Source of the DNA: Apiosordaria backusii | Taxonomy: Eukaryota > Ascomycota > Sordariomycetes > Sordariales > Lasiosphaeriaceae | Assembly (NCBI GenBank): GCA_030549205.1 | Contig: JAUKTV010000035.1 | Location: forward strand, 1 to 24,275 | Direction of reading: 5' to 3' | DNA: 24,275 bases | Shown: positions 1 to 10,649 of the stretch, piece after piece | Layout of the letters: each line of letters opens with the position of its first letter | Numbering within the stretch: the stretch's first letter is position 1 | Made by a program: the position numbers and the translations under genes | Notes under the pieces: model-generated | What the model was told of the DNA's origin: nothing | The model's database searches: none | Seen by the model: only the letters and a program-made list of their open reading frames with translations

Positions 1-640
1 ATATAATTAAAGTACTTTAGTAAATACCTTAGTAAGTACTTTAATAAATGCCTTAATAAGTACTTTAGTAAATACTTTAATAGCCTACTAGTATAAACGT
101 CTTAGTAATAATAGGCAAAAGCCTATATAGCCTTAAATAATTAAATATAATATAGTTAAAGTACTTTAGTAAATACTTTAATAAGTACTTTAGTAAATAC
201 TTTAATAAATACTTTAATAAATACCTTAGTAGTTTATTAGTATAGGTATCTTAATAATAATAAGTAAAAGCCTATATAGCCTTAAATAACTAAATATAAT
301 ATAATTAAAATACCTTAGTAAATGCTTTAATAAGTACTTTAGTAAATACCTTAGTAAATACTTTAATAAATACTTTAATAGTCTATTAGTATAAACGTCT
401 TAATAGTAATAAGTAAAAGCCTATATAACCTTAAATAACTAAATATAATATAGTTAAGGTACTTTAATAAATACTTTAATAAGTATTTTAGTAAATGCCT
501 TAATAGCCTATTAATATAAGTATTCTAGTAGTAATAGATAGAAGTTTATATAACTTTAAATAATAAAATATAATATAGTTAAGGTACTTTAGTAAATACT
601 TTAATAAGTACTTTAGTAAATGCCTTAATAGTCTTTTAAG
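1..640. repeat. Nested tandem array: ~149-bp units containing 12-bp units
   Basis: A landmark of the form TAAATATAATATA recurs at about 142, 291, 440 and 565, giving spacings of 149, 149 and 125 bp; the array appears to enter from the left edge. Within each unit a 12-bp word of the form ARTACYTTARTA (R = A/G, Y = C/T) is itself repeated about four to nine times, then comes a unique ~70-bp part that includes a 'GCCTATATAGCCTTAAATAA' block. The variable positions are almost all C/T or A/G, as expected if the copies diverged by RIP-type transitions. The last unit is shorter because 12-bp words are missing. No coding frame is evident. The periods are counted directly; satellite origin is inference. 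Confidence 0.9.
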
Positions 641-890
641 TAGGATATACTATTAAAAGCATTTACTATAAAAGGCGTTTACTATTTTAATAGTCTTTTA
701 AGTAAAATATATTATTAAAAGCATTTACTATAGAAGGCATTTACTATTTTAGCGGTTTTTTAAATAGGACATACTATTAAAAGTATCTACTATAAAAAGC
801 ATTTACTATCTTAGCAGTCTTTTAAATAGAATATACTACTAAAAGTATTTATATTAATAGTAGTCTTTTAAATAAAAATAATACTATTAA
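631..890. repeat. ~62-bp tandem array, five copies
   Basis: The word GTCTTTTAAGTA or a close variant begins at 631, 693, 754, 817 and 863, giving spacings of 62, 61, 63 and 46 bp. Each unit contains 'ACTATTAAAAG' and 'ATTTACTATA' words, the last of which is partly duplicated inside the unit. The array abuts the 149-bp array without a gap, and the first GTCTTTTAAG replaces the usual 'GCCTATTAG' end of the 149-bp unit, so the two arrays may share an origin. Confidence 0.85.
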
Positions 891-1327
891 ATAATTATAA
901 TTTAAAAAGCACTATTACTTAATTAATATACTATTATAAGCACTTATAATAATAGGTATTTATTTTTAGTAAACTTACCTTTTAAATAAAACTATTAATT
1001 AAAGGCTATAGTATACTTTAAAGGCCTTCTATAGACTTTATAAAAGCAGTTATTAAAAGGATATAACAGTTATTAGCCCTTTAAAAAGTACTATAAAAGA
1101 CTTTATAAAAGTTATAATATATAAAATAGAATATATTAAAGGCTTTAAAAACCAAAGTACCCTATTATATATTGGATTTTTAAAGACTATATTTATAAAT
1201 ACTGGGATAATACTGATAGTAAAATAAGCTACTTTAATAGTATAAGATAAGTTACTTTAATAATATAGAATAAAGTAACTTTAAATTTTATAGTACCTTT
1301 AAAAAGTTAATTTTAAAATAAAAGACT
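891..1327. other. AT-rich sequence without recognisable gene
   Basis: This stretch has the same TA-rich, CA/TG-poor composition as its surroundings. Stops are frequent in the frames I read. I see no tandem period and no protein motif. Confidence 0.6.
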
Positions 1328-1478
1328 ATCCCTTTTTATATACTTACCGACTAATATATAGTATATTATATACTAAAGTAAATAAATAAGCTAGAGTTTA
1401 ATTTAATTGACCTTAACTTTAATATATTTAATTAAAAATTAACTTACAGTTATATAAAAGGATTGCAAAACTGTATAT
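1328..1478 (+). repeat. Dispersed ~153-bp element, copy A (direct)
   Basis: First of four copies of one element (others at about 1694-1846, 4385-4538 and 4668-4822). Shared landmarks in order are 'TTTTATATACTTACYGAC', a run of TATATA words, 'AAGTAAATAAATAAGCTA', 'AATATATTTAATTAAAAAT' and 'AGTTATATAAAAGGATT'. Copies differ mostly by C/T and G/A changes. It has no coding potential that I can see. It could be the end of a transposable element or a MITE; the termini are not sharp enough to decide. Confidence 0.8.
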
Positions 1479-1693
1479 TCCTAACTATATTAGTAGGTTA
1501 TTATAGGATATACTTATTAAAACTAATATTAAAATATATATAAAGGCTATATAAGTATAAATATTAAGTTTTAATAATAGTAGGCCTATTAAAGAAGAAG
1601 ATATAGTATAAAATATAGATATTCTATATAGAACCTTAATCCCTATAAGCTTTAAATAAAAACCTATACTATTAATGTAAACTCTTTATTAGC

Positions 1694-1846
1694 CCCTTCT
1701 TTTATATACTTACTGACCGATATATAGAGGTATATATATTAAAGTAAGTAAATAAGCTAAAGTCCAGTTTAGTTAACTCCGATTTTAATATATTTAATTA
1801 AAAATCGACTTATAGTTATATAAAAGGATTATAAAACTATATACCC
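1694..1846 (+). repeat. Dispersed ~153-bp element, copy B (direct)
   Basis: Second direct copy, starting about 366 bp after copy A. It retains a little more C and G than copy A (for example 'ACTGACCG' and 'AAGTCCAGTTTAG'), so it may have suffered slightly fewer transitions. It lies immediately left of the 167-bp satellite array. The ~215 bp between A and B show no recognisable gene. Confidence 0.8.
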
Positions 1847-1899
1847 TAAAGTACTTTAATAGATTATTATATTATAAATACTAAATAGTAAATTACTTA

Positions 1900-4350
1900 A
1901 AAGATAATATAGCTATTAGTTTTTTTCTTTTAACTTTCCTCCTTTTTATAAGTTACTATAGCTTAATAAGTAAGCATTAAGGTATATACTTTTTTAAAGG
2001 CTATCGCTAAATACTAAGTAGGTTATTTAAAAAAGAATATAGTTATTATTTTTTTTTCTTTTAGCTCTTCCTCTTTCTATAGACTACTATAGCTTAATAA
2101 GTAAATACTAAAGTATATATTTTTTTTAAAGCTATCGTTAAGTATTAAGTAAATCGTTTAAAAGGTAATATAGCCGTTAGTTTTTTTCTTTTAACTTTCC
2201 TTTTTTCTATAAACTACTATAGCTTAGTAGATAAATACTAAAGTATATATTTTTTTAAAAGCTATTATTAAGTATTAAGTAGGTTATTTTTTTTAAAGGC
2301 TATTATTAAATACCGGTTAAGTTATTTAAAAAGTAATATAGCTATTGGTTTTTTTCTTTTAACTTTCTTTTTCTTTATAAACTACAATAGTTTAGTAAGT
2401 AAGTACTAAAGTATATGTTTTTTTAAAGGCTATTATTAAATACTAAGTAGGTTGTTTTTTTTAAAAGCTATTATTAAGTACCGGTTAAGCTCTTTAATTT
2501 AAATATAGCTATCGGTTTTTTTTTTTTTAACTTTTCCTTTCTCTATAAACTGCTATAGTTTAATAAATAGATATTAAAGCGTATATTTTTTTAAAAGCTA
2601 TTGCTAAATATTAAGTAGGTTATTTAAAAGGTAATATAGTCGTTAGTTTTTTTCTTTTAGCTTTCTTTTCCTTTATAAACTATTATAATTTAGTAAATAA
2701 ATACTAAAGTATATATTTTTTTAAAGGCTATTATTAAATACTAAATAAGTCATTTTTTTTAAAGGCTATTATTAAATACTAGTTAGGCCCTTTAATTTAA
2801 ATATAGCTGTTAGTTTTTTTCTTTTAACTTTTCTTCTTTTTATAAACTACTATAGCTTAGTAGGTAAATACTAAAATATATATTTTTTTAAAGACTATCG
2901 TTAAATACTAAGTAGGTTATTTTTTAAAGGCTATTATTAAATACTAAGTAGGTTATTTAAAAGGTAATATAGCTGTTAGTTTTTTTCTTTTAACTTTCCC
3001 TTCTTTTATAGGCTATTATAGCTTAGTAAGTAAGTATTAAAGTATATATTTTTTTAAAAACTATTACTAAGTACTAAGTAGGTTGTTTTTTTAAAGGCTA
3101 TTATTAAATATTAAGTAGGTTATTTAAAAGGCAATATAGCCGTTAGTTTTTTTCTTTTAATTCTCTCTTCTTTTATAGGCTACTATAATTTAATAAGTAG
3201 ATACTAAAGTATATATTTTTTTAAAGGCTATTGCTAAATATTAAGTAAGTTGTTTTTTTAAAAGCTATTATTAAATATTAAGTAGGTTGTTTAAAAGGTA
3301 ATATAGCCGTTAGTTTTTTTCTTTTAACTTTCCTTTCTTTTATAGGCTACTATAGCTTAATAGGTAAGTATTAAAGTATATATTTTTTTAAAGGCTATTG
3401 CTAAATACTAAGTAGGTTATTTTTTAAAGGCTATTATTAAATATTAAATAGGTTATTTAAAAGATAATATAGCTATTAGTTTTTTTCTTTTAACTTTCCT
3501 TTCTTCTATAAACCGCTATAGCTTAGTAAGTAAGTATTAAAGTATATATATTTTTAAAGCCTATTACTAAATATTAAGTAGGTTGTTTTTTTAAAGGCTA
3601 TTATTAAGTACTAAATAGGTTATTTAAAAGGCAATATAGCTATTAGTTTTTTTCTTTTAACTTTCCTTCCTTTTATAAACCACTATAGCTTAATAAGTAA
3701 GTAAATACTAAGGTATATATTTTTTTAAAGGCTATTATTAAGTACTAGGTAAGTACTTTAAAAGATTTTATTAAAAGGTACTATATAGGTTTTTTAAAAA
3801 AAATATTTAGAAATTTTATATTTAATATAGCCGTTAGATTGTTTCTTTTATATTTTTCCCTTTCTATAGGCCACTATAATTTAATAAGTAAGTACTAAAA
3901 GGTATAGCTGTTTTAAAGTTATTATTAAGTACTAAATAGGCCCTTTAAGAATCTGCTCTTTTAAACTTAAGTCTTAAATAAGTCTAAATTCTAAATAAGC
4001 TACTTTAAGGATTTTATATTTTAAATATAACTGTCGGATTCTTTCTTTAATACTTTTTTCCCTTTATAAGCTACTATAATTTAATAAGTAAGTATTAAAG
4101 TATATAATTTTTTTAAAACTATCGTTAAATATTAAGTAAGCTACTTTAAGGATTTATATTTTAAATACAGCCGTTAGATTTTTTCTTTAACGCTTTTCTT
4201 CCTTTATAGGTTATTATAATTTAGTAAATAGGCATTAAAGTATATAATTTTATAAGGACTATTATTAAGTATTAAGTAAACTATTTATAAGATTGCCTTT
4301 TTAAACTTAACTATTAAATAGGCTTAAGTACTAAATAGGTCTTTTAAAAG
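1900..4350. repeat. Satellite-like tandem array, ~167-bp units with 130-bp variants
   Basis: A T-tract followed by CTTTTAAC (or close variant) recurs at about 1927, 2058, 2188, 2356, 2529, 2654, 2821, 2987, 3154, 3321, 3487 and 3654. Spacings cluster at 166-168 bp, with three at about 130-131 bp. The long units carry one extra ~37-bp block ('TTTTTAAAGGCTATTATTAAATACTAAGTAGG'-type, here described by its key words) that is an internal duplication. More divergent units continue to about 4350 with irregular spacing. Each unit is strongly strand-asymmetric, with T-tracts on the plus strand. About 15 units in all. No coding frame is seen. Period and variants are read directly; function is unknown. 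Confidence 0.9.
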
Positions 4351-4384
4351 CTATATCGGCTAGTAACTTAATTTATATCCTAAA

Positions 4385-4538
4385 GGTATATAGTTTTATA
4401 ACCTTTTTATATAACTATAAGTTAATTTTTAACTAAATATATTAAAATTAAGGTTAACTAAACTAGACTTTAACTTATTTACCTACCTTAGTATATAATA
4501 TACTATATATTAGTCGGTAAGTATATAAAAAAAGGTAG
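4385..4538 (-). repeat. Dispersed ~153-bp element, copy C (inverted)
   Basis: Reverse-complement copy of the element at 1328 and 1694, recognisable by 'TTTTATAACCTTTTTATATA', 'AATTTTTAACTAAATATATT' and 'TAGTCGGTAAGTATATAAAA' in the inverted order. It follows the right end of the 167-bp array. The sequence just outside it shares words with the sequence just outside copy A (GTTAATTTTAAAA), which suggests A and C are a pair. Confidence 0.8.
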
Positions 4539-4667
4539 TTCCTTTTTTAAATTAAATTAAATCTTTTTAAAATTAACTATTATATTAAGACTTAAGGATA
4601 CCGCTTATAAGCCTTTTTAATAGTACTTTAATTGCTTATACTATTTTATAATCTACTTTAAGTCGAT

Positions 4668-4822
4668 AGGGTATATAGTTTTATAATCTTTTTATATAAT
4701 TATAAGTCGGTTTTTAACTAAATATATTAAAATTAGAATTAACTAACCTAAACTTTAGCTTATCTACTTACTTTAGTATATATACTTTTATATATTAATC
4801 AGTAGGTATATAAAAGAAGAAA
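4668..4822 (-). repeat. Dispersed ~153-bp element, copy D (inverted)
   Basis: Second inverted copy, about 284 bp after copy C. The landmarks match copy C in order, and its outer flank resembles that of copy B (both have a TTTATT...CTTCTTTTATA arrangement when read in the same direction). The ~130 bp between C and D show no recognisable gene. Confidence 0.8.
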
Positions 4823-4847
4823 AATAAACAGTCTTTATTAAAGAATA

Positions 4848-5166
4848 GGCCAGCTTAACTAATCTTCTTTTAACAGTAGTATTTACTATTAGCCTAATAA
4901 TAAAAATAAAGTCCTATTTTATACTATATTACTTTATAAAGTCCCCTATAGTACTTTTTAAAAGGCTATTTAAAATAGTATAATTACTTTAAAGCTGTTA
5001 CTTTTATAAAGCTAAGCCTTATAAAACTAATAATAGGGTAATAGATAACTTAAATCCTTAGTACTTTATATTTAGATATTTAATAATTTTAAATTAAAGG
5101 ATTAACTAACTTAACTAGCCTTCTTTTAACAGTACTTTTATAGTATTAGCTTAGTAATAAAAAAAA
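4848..5166. repeat. Pair of ~63-bp direct repeats (4848-4910, 5104-5166)
   Basis: Both copies share 'TTAACTA', then 'CTTCTTTTAACAGTA', then a 'TATT-AGC-TA-TAATAAAAA' tail. They lie 256 bp apart. Copies have diverged by transitions and small indels. They might be two units of a longer tandem repeat of which the rest is no longer recognisable. Confidence 0.6.
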
Positions 5167-6394
5167 ACAGTTTTTATATATATTTATAGTATTAAAGGTA
5201 GTCTCTTTTTTACTAATTATTAGAATATATAAGTTAATATTTTATAGTTATTACTATAAATAGATATTAAAGGTTAATAAGGTAAACCAATAAGGTAAAC
5301 CTTTTAAAAGATCCTTTTTATAGTAACTTTTATTAAGAAAATTAAAAATTAGGCTTTTTTAAATACTATATTAAAAAATAGAATTGTAAATTGCTTATAT
5401 TTAGTAAATACTAGTTTATTATAATAAACTATAGTATACTATAGTAAGTCTTAAAGCTATTTGCCTTCTTTATAAAAAGACTATAAGTACTAAATATATA
5501 TTTAAGATAATACCTTATTACTATATAGCTTAGTATTAATAAAAGAAGTTATATAAGCTTTCTATTCTATTAACTATATAATGAAGTATATATTAATTAT
5601 AATAACGATAGATAATAATAAGGATAGACTACCTTTAAAACATTTTATTTTATAAAGTTTAAAACTTTTATTATTATAAGCTATAGCTTATAAATAAACT
5701 ATTTCCTTAATATACCTTATTAGGCTTTTAAAAAGAGTATTAAATACTTAAAGGTACTATTATAGAAGTTACTTAATACTATTTAAAAGTTACTTATTTA
5801 ATATAGCTATTAGTATTATTATAGGACTTAATATACTATATACTATTTAAAGTATCTTTAAAGATATAGTAATTTATTTAATTAGAAATATCTTAGTTTA
5901 AGTAAAAAATTAAAAGTTACTATTAAAGGAATTAAAGTTAAAGTCAGTTTTAAAGGTATATTAGTAAGTTAGTAATATTCTATTAATTTATAAAACTAAA
6001 TAGATAATACTATTTATAGAAGGCTATAAAAAGAGCTGGTTTATATTTTAATATTTAAATATATACTTTAGTATAGTAACGTACTGCCTATAAAGTAATA
6101 GCGTAGTATATAAAGAAATAACTTTCTTCTTTATAATAGTAAAATATTTTAAAATTTATAGGATAATAAACTAAAAAAGCTTAATATTATTAAATCTAGT
6201 ATATTATAACATCTTTATAAATTTATAAGTATAAAGCTATTATTATTAAATAGTCTACTTATAAATTTATATATAAAGTATTTAGGATTTTTAAATTATA
6301 TAGAAATAAGCTAATAAGGCTATTTATTAAGTAGCTTAAGATTATTGGTCTTTAAATATATATAGAAGATAAAAGTAATAACTTTAAGTAAATG
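5167..6394. other. AT-rich sequence, no assignable gene
   Basis: No tandem array and no protein motif that I can name in over 1.2 kb. A small duplication of AATAAGGTAAACC occurs near 5277-5301. The composition is the same RIP-like one as elsewhere. Degraded coding sequence may be present but I could not support a frame. Confidence 0.5.
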
Positions 6395-6860
6395 TAAGTA
6401 ATAAGGTCCGGTATTAAATTAATGCTAAATAAAATACTGTTAATATTGTAAGGGCTAATAGATTATTTTAAATATATAAAAGCTTTAAAAAGACTAAACT
6501 TATATTTTAACAGATCTACCTTATAATAAAGGATATTACAGTTAATTAGTTTAAACTTAAACGATATTTAAAATAATATATAGTATATAGATAGTAATTA
6601 TATTAGATACTTCTTTAAGATTTAAGGTAGTACTTAAATAAATGTTATTATATTAAATTTAATATTAAATTAAAGCTAAATAATATATTATTAATATTAT
6701 AAAAGCTAATAGATTATTTTAAATATATTAAAGCTTTAGGAAAATTAAATTTATACTTTAGTAAGTCTATTCTATAATAAAGGATATTATAGTTAACTGG
6801 TTTAAACTTAAATAATACTTAAAATAATTTACAGTATATAGATAGTAATTAAGTTAAATA
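6395..6860 (-). pseudogene. Minus-strand coding relic with an in-frame 84-codon tandem duplication
   Basis: Two copies of a block lie 252 bp apart (landmark GCTAATAG at 6453 and 6705); 252 is exactly 84 codons. Read on the minus strand, both copies give matching peptide words, such as N(I)LYY-(K/R)-(V/I)-DLLKYKF and later IYLK-stop-SIS-YNIN, with the shared stop being TAA where Gln is plausible. Conservation of frame between copies suggests the duplicated block was once coding. The protein family is not recognised. It could belong to the same element as the minus-strand relic starting near 10605, but I cannot connect them. Confidence 0.45.
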
Positions 6861-7217
6861 TATATCTTTATTATAACTTTAATAATATAATAAAGCTAAC
6901 TTCTTTAATTAAAGCTTAACGGTTTTAGTTTAAATAGTTATTAAAGTTTAGTTTAAAAGACTACTATTATAATTATAATATAGTCTATTAAGTATAGAAA
7001 GTTATAATTTAACCTTTATTTAAAGTAATCTAAAGGGGATTTTAATACTATATAGAAAGTACGTTTAGCTTAAATAGTATTTTCGGAAATAATTTATAAA
7101 TAAGTTAAAAGGTCCTTAGCTTTTATTTCCTTTTAAAGTATAGATTCTTATTAAAAGTAAAGAAGTATATATATAGACTTTAAAAGTACCTTTAAACTTA
7201 TACTTTTAAGTAAAATA

Positions 7218-7377
7218 TTTTAAAGGTATAAATTTTAAAGGTATAGGTTTTAAAGGTATAAGTTCTAAGGGCGTAAATTCTAGAGGTATAGATTTTAAAA
7301 GTATAGATTTTAAAAGTAAAGAGTTTTAAAAGGGCAGGTTTTAAAGGTATAGATTCTAAATGTAAAGAGTTTTAAGA
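7218..7377. repeat. 15-bp minisatellite, about ten copies
   Basis: The unit is TTTTAAAGGTATARA with variants TTCTAAGGGCGTAAA and TTTTAAAAGTATAGA. Most units are exactly 15 bp and two are 16 bp. Because 15 is five codons, either strand gives a pentapeptide repeat: FKGI-like on the plus strand, and an IPLK-like proline pentad on the minus strand. The minus-strand reading agrees with the orientation of the neighbouring relics, so a once-coding proline/lysine pentad is possible. The 16-bp units would now break the frame. Confidence 0.8.
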
Positions 7378-7639
7378 TTATAGTTCTAAGGATATTAATA
7401 ACTAATAGTATAAATCTTATTTATATTTATTACTATTAAATATTAAGTTATTTATTAAATTATATTTAATTAATAAATTAACATTTAAACTTATAATAAT
7501 AGGTTCTTTTATAATATAATTCCTATATAATAGTTAATATTTAAAGATCTAAAGCTTAAACGGTAATTTTAACTATATAGTATTTAAATAGGCAATATAG
7601 TATAGTAAGATTAGGGGTTAATTTAAAAAGGAAGGAATA

Positions 7640-10605
7640 TTAGGACTTTAATAAAAATAATAGGTTAAACGATAAGTATAATCTTATAGTTAAATACTTA
7701 ATAGATCTTTTTTTCTATAGTCCTTAGTTAAATGTTAAAAATCTAAGAAAACCTTTTATAAAGAGTCCGACAGTATACCTTTAAAGCCCTTTATTATAAT
7801 TATATTATTTAAATATACTATTATTTAAAGCTTTTTTAATATACTTTAAATAATAGTAATAGCTACCTATAGTATATAGTAAGTATCTTCTACCTTAATA
7901 TTAAAGACCTTTGCTTTTATTAATTAGCTATAACTTTTAACTATCCTTTTCTTTCTTTAGAAAATAATATAATTATAGTTAACTTTAATTTCTATAAAGG
8001 CATTGTTTAATCTATCTAGATTTTCCTTCAGTTAAGAGATATTAGGTTTTATATCAGGCTTAATAATATAGGCTATATATAGTTTATACTTAATTATAGA
8101 TCTATTTAAATAAACGATAAAGTTATAAAGGTAAATTTACTTAAGTTAGTATTTAAATGCTATAGTAACTTCGGTTTTTAAAGTAAGTATTGGATTTAAG
8201 TAAGTACTACCGGTAAAAATTAACAGCTATAGCTTAAATCGAGAAAACCCCTTTAATAGTAATTATAAGGTAGATTAAAAAGTAGTAAATATTAATATAT
8301 GTTTTTAACTATTAAATTACAGTATTAAAGGTATTTATATTACTATATAACTTTAACTTAAGCTTCTACTATAATATATAAACGTTTTATTCTCCTATAT
8401 TTAATTTTATACCTTCTTAATACTATCTATTTAAAAAAGAAATATTAAAACTTATTTAAACTTATTAATAATTTTATATATCTTTTTAATCCTCTTTATA
8501 CTATTTACTATAATTTACTATTCTTTTCTTTAAGGTATTATATTTATATAAAGAAATAGTTTAAAGTAAAATAAAACTTAAATTACTGGCTTTATTAAAG
8601 TTATCTCTATTGCCTTTTTTATTTTAAAGTACTATATTAAGGACAACCTACTTAACTTAAAGTATAATACTATACTGTACTATTTAAAAAACCGGTATTT
8701 AAATATTTAATAAAACTGTATAAATATAGTATAAGTATAGTTTTTAAGCTTTAGCCTATTAACTATTTAGACTATTAATTGTTAAAACTATAACTTCTAT
8801 ATTTACTTTAATACTTCCTTCTATACCTATTTAAAGTACTTTTAGTCAGTTTTAACTTTAACTTTATTTTCTAAAAAAGAAACGATATATTTTATAATTA
8901 GTTAGCTTTATTTTAATACCGTTAGCTTAGTAAATGTAAACTTAATATTAAATTTATAGCTATTTTAAAAGATCTTAAACAGTATAGTATTATCCTTCTT
9001 TATAAACTAAAATATCTTTTAAAACGCTTTATAGTAAAACTATTATAGTAATAAATAACAGTACTTTTCTAATATAAACATTACTATTGCCTTTATTATA
9101 TTAAGCCTGATTATTTTAATTAGTATATTTAAAAAGCGGCTTAAGTTATTAAACTTTATATTAGCTATATAATTAAAAGACTGCTTAGTATTGGAGTAAG
9201 ATAGTAGCTTAGTATATTTAAGAATTAGCGTTAGCTTTATTTAATTGGTAAGGTCTACTGGTAAAAAGGTAAATTTAAATTAGTTAAGTATAGTCTATAG
9301 TTTAAATTTAAATACTATATTTAACCTTTTAAGTATTAAGTAGCACCGGTTTAATATTACTATTTAGTTTAAGTAAAGATATAAAATAAAGTAGTATAAA
9401 ATAAAGACAACTAAATAGTAAAGGTCAGCTGATATAATCTATATCCTTTACTACTTTATTAATATAAGCTATATTATATTTATAATTAATAAATACTTAT
9501 ATATATTTTAATATATAAAATTCTTAAATATATTATTTAAGTATATATAAAAGGCATTAGGCAGTAGGATAATTCTTATTATCTTAAGCTTAGTATCTTT
9601 TACTTTACCTCTCCGACCTTACCTCTATATATAATAATATTTTTCTAAAAGCTTTACTTAATAAACTTCCTTTTACTTAATAACCTTAATAAAGCGATAT
9701 ATAATATAGAACTTAGTATACTATAATTAACTTTAAATATAAGGTTTGGTTATTTATTTAATATAGCCTTATAAGTTAATATTGTCTTTAAAGGCAGCCC
9801 TATAGTTTGTTTTAACCTTAATAATAGAATTATAAAGCTTTAGTTCTTTATTGCTATAAATTAATATATAAATTTTAAGGTTAGTAAATAGGTAATTACC
9901 TTATATATCCTAAAGCTTTTTAAAGGCTAAGTATATTTATATATATATTAGCCTATTTATAATCTTTAGGTATTTTAATATAGGTTCGATAGTTAAAGTT
10001 ATTATATTTTAAAATAGGGTAATAGGATATTTAATTATAGTAGCTTTATAGAAAAAAGGTAGTTAGAAATATATATTATCTATATAACTATTATCGCCTT
10101 TATTATTATTATTAGCCTTATTGTTTCCGTTAACTTTATTATTACCTTTAATATTACTATTACTATCTTTATTATTTAAAATAAACCTTATAGTATTATA
10201 AGTATAGTACCGCTTTATTAATAAGATAGTAAATACTATAGACTAGCTATTACTATTATAGTTATTAACTATAACTTTAAATATAATATTAAGGTATTGC
10301 TTTTTATTATTATATATTAATAGTATATTAAAAATGCTTTATCTAAACTTAGCTTAGAAACTATAAATAGTATTAAAAAGTAAAGACCTTTATACTATTT
10401 TAAACTTAAGCCTTAAGCTATTATAAATAAAAAATATATCAGTAAATAAGTTAATATCGTACTTACCTTTAAAGGCAGCCTTCCTATTTATAGCGGTTAG
10501 GATTTACTATATTTTAACCTAAAAGCCTATATTCTACTTTAATATAAAAATAAAGCTAAAGGGCCTTTTATACTTAATACTGTCGACTTTATAGAGGTCT
10601 TTAAC
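7640..10605 (-). pseudogene. RIP-degraded retroelement-like ORF, probable LINE (Tad-type) second ORF with RNase H at its end
   Basis: Read on the minus strand in one frame from about 10605 downward, stops are sparse over long stretches: eight or nine in about 215 codons between 10605 and 9961, and almost none between 9180 and 9060. They are mainly TAA/TAG where Gln or Trp fits. In the last third (about 8030-7690) I read words matching the RNase H domain of fungal non-LTR elements: a glycine-to-Asn/Lys-altered 'NYNYIIF-RKKRIVKSYS', then KVFNIKVEDTYYIL for the family's E-V-(Y/F)-D-A-E...AL helix, then VYLNN for the V-x-L-D-N strand, followed by GILSDS. The catalytic Glu reads as Lys and an Asp as Asn, both G-to-A changes. 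An FNYIAN word near 9118 could be a wrecked FGYADD reverse transcriptase box, but the alignment is poor. The first third (10605-9960) is not recognised and includes an Asn-rich run. Stops are denser between 8900 and 8280, so small indels are likely. Confidence 0.45.
10064..10177 (-). repeat. ATT-rich trinucleotide tract encoding an Asn-rich run
   Basis: The plus strand shows runs of ATT separated by CTT, GCC and ACC. On the minus strand, in the same frame as the surrounding relic, this gives Asn-rich sequence with Lys, Gly and Asp (for example NNKANNNNKGDN). Some Asn may have been Asp before G-to-A changes, so the original may have been an acidic Asp/Asn linker. It lies inside the minus-strand relic and does not break its frame. 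Confidence 0.7.
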
Positions 10606-10649
10606 AGTTTAAAAGTTAGTAAATATATATTACCTTAACTATAAGCTTA

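Noticed and set aside
1..5200. CRISPR array
   Set aside because: The repeats are directly tandem or nested without unique spacers of constant length, and the context is a RIPed eukaryotic genome.
9060..9260. LPVDLTN...LILKYT followed by FNYIAN as LINE reverse transcriptase motifs (GLPQGSP and FGYADD)
   Set aside because: The spacing and several residues do not fit without non-RIP changes, so it was kept only as a remark and not called a reverse transcriptase domain.
8380..9450. Alternative minus-strand frame giving a KDIDYIS word and other plausible peptides
   Set aside because: Stop density is near that expected for this base composition, and the neighbouring frame is clearly more open at 9060-9480, so the words are probably chance.
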